Assembly (NCBI GenBank): GCA_025024175.1
Contig: QCXZ01000042.1
Span: 7,767,501 to 7,831,500 of the forward strand
DNA from: Rhyzopertha dominica
Lineage: Eukaryota; Arthropoda; Insecta; Coleoptera; Bostrichidae
Reading direction: 5' to 3'
Length of the DNA: 64,000 nucleotides
Below the pieces are notes generated by a model that saw only the letters and a list, made by a program, of their open reading frames with translations, ran no database searches and was not told where the DNA came from. A program made the position numbers and the translations under genes. Position 1 is the first letter of the stretch. The number at the start of each line of letters is the position of its first letter. Positions 56,741 to 64,000 of this stretch are shown in pieces.

Positions 56741-57429
56741 CGATATTTCCTTGTTTTGATATTGAGGTTTCTGCTAAAACTATTTATGTTTATTTTGAGT
56801 AAAAATTAATCTAGCTTAAACGGAAACATCGGATATAATGCATGCTCTTTCTGAATGTCACAGAAACAGTTTGTTGGCTTCGACGGTTTACAAAGGAGTA
56901 GAAGATACCCACAAGAGGTGCCTTTCAAATGTCTATTAAGTGGAAATATTAAAAACAAGATGTTTTACCAGTTTAATTCAGAAATAAGTAGAGCTCTAGC
57001 AGTAGGTAGATATCTAGCACATCGATGGACAAACAAATACGAGAATAATTCGTGAAGGATGATTAAACAGTAGAATACTAACTACTGCATCATTGCTCAC
57101 CAGGAAGGACCAGAAGTTAGTATACTTAGCTACAGAAGAAATAAATTGGACCTATGATTAGAGGAAGCGAATTTTGCTCGAAATACACTCAGAGGATTAT
57201 TACACCTTTTTCGGAAATCATTTCTAATGTAGTGAGTGTTTCCATGTACTGTCTTCTTGGTGCATTATTTTTTTTTCTTTTAGTCCTATCCTGTGCTATC
57301 TTTCTGGTCCCATTTGAGGTTTCGCTTTGTCAACGTATCTCCCACCGTGATCCATGTCTTCTATGGTCTTCGTCTTCCTTTATTGATGCGTTAATTTTTT
57401 CAGGATTATAATATTATGCAGTCCCGGTA

Positions 57430-57730
57430 GTAATTAATTTTAGTTCTTGGACGAGTTCCCGCATGGGACTATGCCTTTTAATCCGGTTCTGTACTGACAT
57501 ATACACCCACGCAAAAGTTCTTGACAATGCGTGCATCGGCCGTGTAAATTTCCCACACTGTATCCACGCTCCAGATTTCTCGGCTTTTTGCGCGCGCCAT
57601 AAATAGATGCGAAAATGTAAACCACGCGGGTTTTTGTTGTTGTGACGGACAGATTTTTTGGGGGAAGGTAATATCTGCGTTTCCATATCGCGTGTGAATT
57701 TCTCAGGCGAGTTAATTAGCATTGTTGGAA
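57430..57730. promoter_or_regulatory. CpG-rich island, possible regulatory element
   Basis: Dense CpG around 57530-57640 (GCGTGCATCGGCCGTG, TTTGCGCGCGCCATAAATAG, CCACGCGGG), with CATAAATAG resembling a TATA box on the plus strand. Opposed open frames have no similarity. Candidate promoter or enhancer. Confidence 0.32.
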
Positions 57731-57739
57731 GCTGGGTGA

Positions 57740-60700
57740 AAATTATAGCTGGACGAGTGTTGGAGCGGCGGTTGGACAGTCTGATGGGATATCAAAACAA
57801 ATAACATGTTATTATTGTGTGTGTAACATCATATTTTATGTGAATGGTCAATCAAGATGGGATGTTTAATATTAACAACATTCTACTAACCCTTACAATT
57901 ACAATTAAGTAATCCTAATGACATCCCATTTAAAAGAATATTCTGAGGATTATTAAAATGTTGTTTGGTGTTTAGGATTAGTTTTTGTTAATGCAAGAGT
58001 AGATAGTCCTTATTGTAATCTAGAGGCAAGAACATTTCATTCGTTGTTTGCTCTTGAGCAAGTAAGCGATGTTTTGGGGACGCGGGCGTATTATTTTTTT
58101 GCTTCCCATAGGAGTTCCTTTTGTATTAGACAAGAGGCCTCCACCCAGGCGATAGAACAATAAAAATGAAAGATGTCGAAAAGGAGCTGTAGAGAACAAG
58201 ACCCGACTGTAACTATTTTTTTTAATTGGGATGGTTGGGTTGTCTTAATTACATTAACTTAATTTAATACAGCAGACTTGCGACAGGTTATACTGACATT
58301 TAAGGTATAATCAATGATTGGAGGCTGATATATATTATTAAATGTAACTGGAATGTTTTCACTTTGCTGACTTACGGAATTTTTATTGTTCATTGTTCGC
58401 TACTACTAATTTAGAACGATATGCATACTATATACATAATATAAGGAATTGTAGAGTATGAAATACCAAAACACAGTCCAAGTATGTTAATATAAGTTGG
58501 TTCAATGTAAAAGCAGCCGTTTAAAAAGGGACATAGGCATCTTCATTGATTTGTAAAAGTTAAAGTTATTTTATCCGCGGTTTTTATATCACTTTATTCC
58601 ATTTATAGTTATAACTGAAACTGCCTCGATTTGAATGCAATTACCTGAACTCTACAAAAGAAGTGTTGATTAAGGGAGATTATTAATTTCAAGATTTTGA
58701 TATCTTAATTAGTCTGCGGTATGAAATTCTTGCCAGTTTCAAATACTCGTCGCTTTATATGGGACCATTACTGGTGCGATAAGATTTATGCAAATAAGAC
58801 TTTATGATTCCGCCCTTCATGATAATTTTATAGCACTTGTTAAATTTTATTAGGAGTTTTCAAGCGACGTCGTCTTCATGTTGAAGAAAAGTGTATTTTG
58901 TTGAGGCAATAATATAATGATCTTTGCCTTGCAAATTATTAAACACAGCTGGATTATTTAAAATTTATCTTAAATACCATTAAATCTATTAGTTTTCCTA
59001 TACTTCAAAAATATTAAAAAATGCAGGTATAATTCATTTTATAAGTCCAAAAACTGTTACAAGAAAGCCGTACAAATTATAGGTTTTTGTTGTAACCATT
59101 TGCTCAAGGTTTGTTGTCTGACTACCATGCGCTGCTTGTTTCATTGACATTGTAATTAGCCATTCACAATAATTGAGCAATAGTATTTATCCGATCCATT
59201 ACATGACTCATATCTTAAACATAATACACTTGGAGGTTTAATATTCAATTAAATGCTGTTACTATAAATAATTCAAATAATGAGTTGCACTCTTATAAAG
59301 TGCTTAACTACAAACACGAATTTTTTTTCAAATATAAAATGCTTTAAAATACTTTTTTGCACATACTGAATACTCTTAAAAGGTAGGTTTTTAAATACAC
59401 AAAGAGGTATTACCAATTTTTCCAATAACGTCAAAATGATTCGAGATAAAGCGGATGTATAGATAATAAAATCACATTAAAATTCAATAAGGATAAATGA
59501 AGTAACATACAGGGTGTTCCATTTAAAATAACAAAATTAGCATCTATAAGTGGAAGTGGAATATCACAAAAATTCTATGAAAGTGGAGTTTCACAGACAC
59601 TTTATATCATAGATTAATTAAGAAAAATTTGTCAATGGTTATATTATATTACCAAACTTTCACAATTTAGTTTTATTATTTTCCCCAAACGCTTCTAATA
59701 AATCTTTCATGTGAGCATCCTGTACAATATATTTTCCAGAAAAAAATTTATTTTTAATTAGTAAACCGTTTTATAATCAATTAAATGTTATATTGTATTC
59801 ACTTAAGGAAAGTCTCTTCTACGGAATGGAGCTTTATTGTAAATTTATATTCATTCCATTCATTTGCTCAACTGTATAAGATATACTAATCGCTTCTTAG
59901 TAAAATAGATACTAAATTATGCTTACATTTTCTGTTTGTATAGAATGAAGCACCGTAGTTCAATTAGGAGTCATTTTTGACAACACGCTGGTAAATGTAT
60001 TTTTCTAATTTCGGGAAATTCTGAGTTAAGGCTACATAATTGGAAAACATGCATGTTAACGTATAGTACTGTAGTATGCAGACATGATGGATTTAGACAG
60101 GTTTTTAATGATAGACCGTTAGGAGTATGTTCTCTATATAATAAACTATAAAGTAACAAACTACACACATGTTTGATTAGAAATAATGAAAAAATAATAA
60201 TCTTTATGTAAGCTCCACATGTTTTACTTGTTTATAAATAACAATTTGGAATTACTATCACACTACATTATTTGATATTATAAAACATAATTAGATATAG
60301 AAAAAATATCTCCAATGTGTGTACAATGTTGTCACATTCTTTTCTTTTATAGCATGTTGACAGTGACAGTTGACGATGACAATCGACTACTTCTTTTTCA
60401 CTGTCAGTATTCAATATGCATGCATTTGAAAGTTTCTGGTGTATGTACAACATGACACAACTGATCTGCATACCTGTAATAAACCATAATTTAATGTATT
60501 GCAAGTGCAAGGTATGGCTTGATTTTCACCTAGTTGATGACATAACTTTAAAGTTCTGTGAACAGCGCTGGGCTCTGTTACTTAGTTACATTTCAGTATT
60601 TAAAATACTTGAAAGTATTTAAAGTCTGAAAAGTATTTGAAATCCTTTAAAAACAAATTAAATACTTTTTTCAAATAATAAATACCAATTACTTGCAAAA

Positions 60701-60820
60701 GTATTTGAAATTACTAAATACTCTTCATCTATGGTTTCTGTACAAGTATTTCTATGTTCTTGCAACCCGAACATTCATGTTTAGGTATATTTTCTCCACA
60801 CCTGCACTATTTTCCAGACA
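57740..60820. other. AT-rich DNA; one possible small TIR element at 59508-59730
   Basis: No gene recognised. TACAGGGTGTTCC at about 59509 and GAGCATCCTGTACA near 59717 are inverted and recall the TACAGG-type ends of the transposon at 33541, which would make a ~220-bp non-autonomous element. The match is short and imperfect. Confidence 0.35.
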
Positions 60821-60829
60821 TATCTAAAT

Positions 60830-61160
60830 AAGGGCCCCATATATTTCGTCGAGGGCTAAAAAGTTCGACAGGATGCGCTGCCGAATTGTATTTCGATACA
60901 GCACGAACGGCAGAATCTGAAAAGGGTCGTTGGAAGTGGCAAATTTCATCCGGATCCTGATAGAAAAGGCCGATTGTGTTTGCCGCCGCAGCATCTGTAA
61001 TTTTCCTCGGCGCCAGATTCTTTTTGATCTGCTTGTTTTCGCATACGATAGGCTTTGTATCTGGACTGCTGACAGGCGGCAGATTTCATCATCATCGAGC
61101 GGCGAAAATTATGAATCTAGGCTTTTGCACTCTTTGTTCGCTTTAGATGACAAATACCTC
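60830..61160. promoter_or_regulatory. CpG-rich island, possible regulatory element
   Basis: Complex CpG-rich sequence (CGTCGAGGGC, GGATGCGCTGCCG, TTGCCGCCGCAGCATC, CTCGGCGCCAG, GACAGGCGGC). An 87-codon open frame at 60930-61193 shows no similarity. It could be a conserved element; a coding exon is less likely but not excluded. Confidence 0.32.
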
Positions 61161-61290
61161 CCAAAGCAGATAGACCTGATTAAAGCGCAATAGTTCACAT
61201 TTATATTCATGATATAGTAGAAATGTAAGGATGCAGGATTTTTTTTTTATTAAGTAAAGCTTTCGTTCAAGTTAAATTCAATATTAAGAG

Positions 61291-61619
61291 AAATAAATCA
61301 TCTGCCCTGGTCAACCTACTCTGAGCCTACGAGTATAGTTTCGCCCTATTGGAACTCATCAGGTAGGGGTGCCCTCGCCTTTAACGGCGGCGTGCGGACT
61401 GGTGTGTAGAAGAGCTGATGCCCTCAGTGTCATCTAAGCAGAATTCTGCATGCTAGGCGGTCTATAACTGTGACAGACATCGACATAGTGCAGGTTCCTG
61501 TCGATGGCCACTAGTCCGCACGTCGCTGTTAAAGGAAACGGTTTGCTTTGGTCAGTTTAGTACTCCAATAGGGGAAAACTAGTCGTAGGGTGTGTTTAAC
61601 CAGGACAGATGATTGATTT
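61291..61619. repeat. 329-bp foldback element
   Basis: Two imperfect inverted arms of ~130 bp. The left begins AAATAAATCATCTGCCCTGG; the right ends CCAGGACAGATGATTGATTT. They also share a CCCTATTGGA/TCCAATAGGG block and an ACGGCGGCGTGCGGACTGGT/ACTAGTCCGCACGTCGCTGT block. No coding. Fits a non-autonomous foldback transposon. It lies about 210 bp before the gypsy-like LTR. Confidence 0.62.
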
Positions 61620-61829
61620 AATCCTGCTTACGGAATAGCTAGGATTAATGGAATAGACCACCTAGCTGGTAGAGTTCCGCTTAGATGGCATTAAGGGTAT
61701 AAGCTCTTTTACACAATATTGAAAGAGATTCTAAGGTAGAGCATTCTTTATTTCCGATGTTTTCGAAATGGGTTTCAGCATTATCAACCAAATCAATTTC
61801 GAAAGTTCTACGTTATTTTTTTTATATAT

Positions 61830-63039
61830 TGTAACGAAGTTACAAACCTGGCCATAGTCAAGTTTCAATCCGCGGCCGTATATCTGTCTCAAGTCCGCGA
61901 TTCGTGAAGTTCGGACGAACAACACATGCTGGCGCCACTAGTCAGCTCTCTTGTTCCTCCGGCTCTAGCCGATGTAAATAAAAGCCGCGACCGTCCACTG
62001 TTCGATTGAGTGGTGACCGACCTATCGTCCGATCCACTCGCAGCGATACCTAGGTGAGGGAGCTCCGTCACTCTCACCACATCGCTTGCTTAGCCGTATA
62101 AGCCCGCGTGCTTCGCGTTGTCACGACCGCCGTAGTCCGGGGGAGCCGTTGTTTGATACACGGTGTATGGTAGCTTTCCGTGCATCTTGTATCTTGTCAG
62201 CGACTCGTACCGCACGCAGGGGGCTGCTAGAGAGTTTCTAATGCACAGGTAGTTTTCCGGGTATTACAGACTCGAAGGCAGCTCTCTCTCTTGCTCGACC
62301 GTTATTTGTCCCGGTGTTTCGCGTTGTCACGACCGCCGTAGCTCAGGGGAGCCGTTGTTTGATACACGGTGTATGGTAGCTTTCCGTGCATCTTGTATCT
62401 TGTCAGCGACTCGTACTGTACGCAGGGGGCTGCTAGAGAGTTTCTAATGCACAGGTAGTTTTCCGGGTATTACAGACTCGAAGGCAGCTCTCTCTCTTGC
62501 TCGACCGTTATCTTCACGCGCCGGTATTCACGTTTTTTTGTCTTACACTCTCGCTCCGACTAGCTCCTTTTATTATCTCATACTAACAGCCGCGTTGCAA
62601 CCGTACTATAAAATTACATAACCGTAGCTTGACCGAGGCTTACTTAAGAGGGGGTTCCGTTTTGTTTATAACCGCTATTAAGTTTTGTTGTTTTGGAAAT
62701 AAACCGTGTTTTAGGCGATTGCTGGTTTTCTTTCTGCTTGCACCGCTTGCTTCCCCGCACCCCGCTAACATCCCTTTCAGCTTGCGGCATCCACCCTCGG
62801 GGTTGTTCCCTGGAGTGCCGATCTTCACTGCAGCTACCCTGGTCTGCACACGTAAGAGGGATCGTGTGTAGTGGTCTGAGGAGCATACCTCAGGATAATA
62901 AAAAACTGGCGCCCGAGAAACCGTTTTGACGCTGAGCTTAGTGCTTACGTCACTACCGTACCGCTCATTACGTAACCGTCCGACCGTCCGCCCTCCGATC
63001 CGAAGGCCCGCTCCGCCGCCCAACGAAAAAGGCGTCACA
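61830..63039 (+). repeat. 5' LTR of a Ty3/gypsy-like retrotransposon (right limit uncertain)
   Basis: Base composition changes abruptly at TGTAACGAAGTTACAAACC (61830), a typical LTR start following AT-rich DNA. Inside are AATAAA strings (near 61976 and 62697) and a 206-bp-period duplication. Two TGGCGCCC primer-site candidates follow, so the LTR ends either just before 62907 or at CACA 63039. No 3' LTR lies in the window, so the limits cannot be checked here. Confidence 0.55.
62112..62511 (+). repeat. Two-copy tandem duplication (period 206 bp) within the LTR
   Basis: Copies 62112-62305 and 62318-62511 both run from TTCGCGTTGTCACGACCGCC to GCTCGACCGTTAT and differ at only a few positions (for example GTCCGGG versus CTCAGGG and CGTACCGCACG versus CGTACTGTACG). 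The 12-bp joint reads TTGTCCCGGTGT. A duplicated promoter/enhancer block is a common form of LTR variation. Confidence 0.85.
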
Positions 63040-63065
63040 TTTTGGCGCCCTACGAGCAGGGACCG
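62907..63065 (+). other. tRNA-Lys-type primer-binding site candidates
   Basis: Two candidates. TGGCGCCCGAG at 62907-62917 matches ten bases of the tRNA-Lys(UUU) 3' complement without a break. TGGCGCCC at 63043 is followed by TAC and then GAGCAGGGAC, matching on both sides of a 3-nt insertion, and is preceded by CACATTT, a frequent gypsy layout. The second lies inside the 123-bp repeat array, which weakens it. tRNA sequence recalled from memory. Confidence 0.5.
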
Positions 63066-63700
63066 TTGTTACTTCGAGGAGGAGCCGGAGTTACGTAACC
63101 GTCATCGAGCAGAAGAAAACCACCCCGTTTCCAGCGTCTCCGAGTTCACGCATGCGCGGAATTCAAAAAATTCCGCTAGCGACGTTTTCCGCCGGATTTT
63201 CGAATTGCATCAGGGAGTCCGCATAAGAAGTTCGCTGGAAACCAACTTTCACCCCCGACCACCCCCTAGTTACGAAGTTGGCTCTGGAACGTCGTAGCAT
63301 AGCCGAGTGACCCCTCTAGTCCGACTAAACCAAGGAAGCCGAGTCGATTGACGCAATCGCCGTCCCCCTATTACGTAAGACGACGGAGATCCGATTTTTC
63401 ACCGACTTCCCGTCGTCGGAGACCCGGCAAGTGGGTACTCGTTTCTGGCAAACCGGACCCGCTCTACCGATTGGTAACATCGATTTGGTCCGATTACGTA
63501 ACACCAGGGACTTGGTGTTTTTGACCGACTTCCCGACTTCGGAGGCCTATCGAGTGGGGGCTCGTTTCTCACAAGTAAGGCCTCACCCATCGATTGACGT
63601 CACCTGTTCCGAGCTGTTACGTAACCTGGAGGAATTTAGAATTTTGACCGACTTCCCGTTGTCCGAGACCAGCCGAGTGGGGGCTCGTTACTAACGAGTC
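62968..63700 (+). repeat. 123-bp tandem repeat array in the retrotransposon leader
   Basis: TTACGTAA recurs at 62968, 63091, 63371, 63494 and 63617; spacing is exactly 123 bp for 62968-63091 and for 63371-63494-63617. The last three units are clearly alike and share ACCGACTTCCCG and GTGGG..CTCGTT. Earlier units are more diverged, with a ~34-bp offset between the two groups. In one frame the last three units give a 41-residue repeat (LRKTTEIRFFTDFPSSET / LRNTRDLVFLTDFPTSEA / LRNLEEFRILTDFPLSET) that ends at TAA and has no ATG start. Confidence 0.8.
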
Positions 63701-63756
63701 GAGGGCCCCCCATCCAGTGCCATCATCAGTTGAGCCGAGAACATTGTTCCGACCAG

Positions 63757-64000
63757 ATGGCTACCGGAGGACCTCCAGAAGAGAGACACATCGCCGAAGA
63801 CGAGTCATCTGACTCAGATTGCGCCGACGTCCGTGTCAGCTGGGTGTACCGTTTGAAGAGGCACCAGCTGATGCACGAGCTAGGGAAGAGGAAACTCTCC
63901 ACCGAAGGGGCCGTACAGGAGCTTCGCCAGCGGATAATCCGACACATTCGGCAAGAAGTTCCGAACCCCGCCACTGTGTTGATCCCCACCGTTGTGTCGG
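63757..64000 (+). CDS. Gag start of the Ty3/gypsy-like element (truncated by window end)
   Basis: The ATG at 63757 opens a frame that stays open to the window edge (81 codons). It starts MATGGPPEER, then an acidic EDESSDSDCAD, then VYRLKRHQLMHELGKRKLST, and EGAVQELRQRIIRHIR. The LKxxxLxxEL...LSTEGxVxELRxRI pattern is the SAP-like N-terminal motif common in insect Ty3/gypsy-type Gag proteins. CpG-rich codon use matches the leader and differs sharply from the host DNA. RT and integrase must lie to the right, so assignment to Ty3/gypsy rests on Gag and the primer site. Confidence 0.75.
   Translation, partial: MATGGPPEERHIAEDESSDSDCADVRVSWVYRLKRHQLMHELGKRKLSTEGAVQELRQRIIRHIRQEVPNPATVLIPTVVS

Noticed and set aside
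62640..63038. 132-codon minus-strand frame in the gypsy-like LTR
   Set aside because: Antisense to LTR sequence, several overlapping frames, no similarity. CpG-rich composition explains it.
1..64000. tRNA, rRNA genes or CRISPR arrays
   Set aside because: No tRNA-like cloverleaf, rRNA block or regularly spaced repeat-spacer array was seen on either strand.

Overview
This is a stretch of animal nuclear DNA, almost certainly from an insect. It is AT-rich, has few host genes, and carries the transposon mix typical of insects: mariner/IS630-type transposases, a DUF4817-type helix-turn-helix, BEL/Pao, Ty3/gypsy-like, DIRS, Penelope-like and jockey-like elements. A beetle is plausible, but the sequence alone does not fix the order. 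Scattered single Ns mark unresolved bases.

Three elements stand out from the decayed background. (1) A structurally complete DIRS retrotransposon on the minus strand (9897-14659) has inverted terminal repeats, an internal complementary region, and open gag, RT-RNase H and tyrosine-recombinase frames. (2) A complete BEL/Pao retrotransposon on the plus strand (34901-41392) has 661-bp LTRs that I read as differing at one base, a GTTTA target duplication and one uninterrupted 1742-codon polyprotein. (3) The 5' end of a Ty3/gypsy-like element starts near 61830 and runs off the right edge: LTR, tRNA-Lys-type primer site, tandem-repeat leader and the start of gag.

The rest is mostly a graveyard. 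It holds mariner-type transposase relics (220-880, 18200-18370, 22225-22960, 25138-25332, 29044-29262, 30453-30592), a 576-bp TIR transposon derivative with a DUF4817 fragment (33541-34116), jockey/RTE-like RT relics (18370-18990, 21090-21560, 50730-51040, 51905-53160), Penelope-like RT relics (55800-55905 and 56135-56740), a THAP-domain pseudogene (16950-17342) and several foldback elements. Hammerhead-ribozyme-like signatures of the Penelope type lie at 5977-6008 and as a head-to-head pair at 46261-46339.

Host content is thin. One good coding exon (about 44721-45868, plus strand) encodes an acidic then basic, serine-rich protein I do not recognise and ends at a consensus splice donor. A CpG-rich patch at 20070-20520 looks like a promoter with a non-coding first exon and could belong to the same gene. 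About ten other CpG-rich islands of 200-450 bp punctuate the AT-rich DNA and are candidate conserved regulatory elements.

The most unusual points are: a canonical T TTA AAC slippery heptamer in the DIRS gag frame inside a gag/pol overlap that lacks any pol start codon; a BEL polyprotein whose last ~80 codons lie inside its own 3' LTR; the inverted pair of hammerhead-like cores; and a 123-bp tandem repeat in the gypsy leader that reads as a 41-residue protein repeat.
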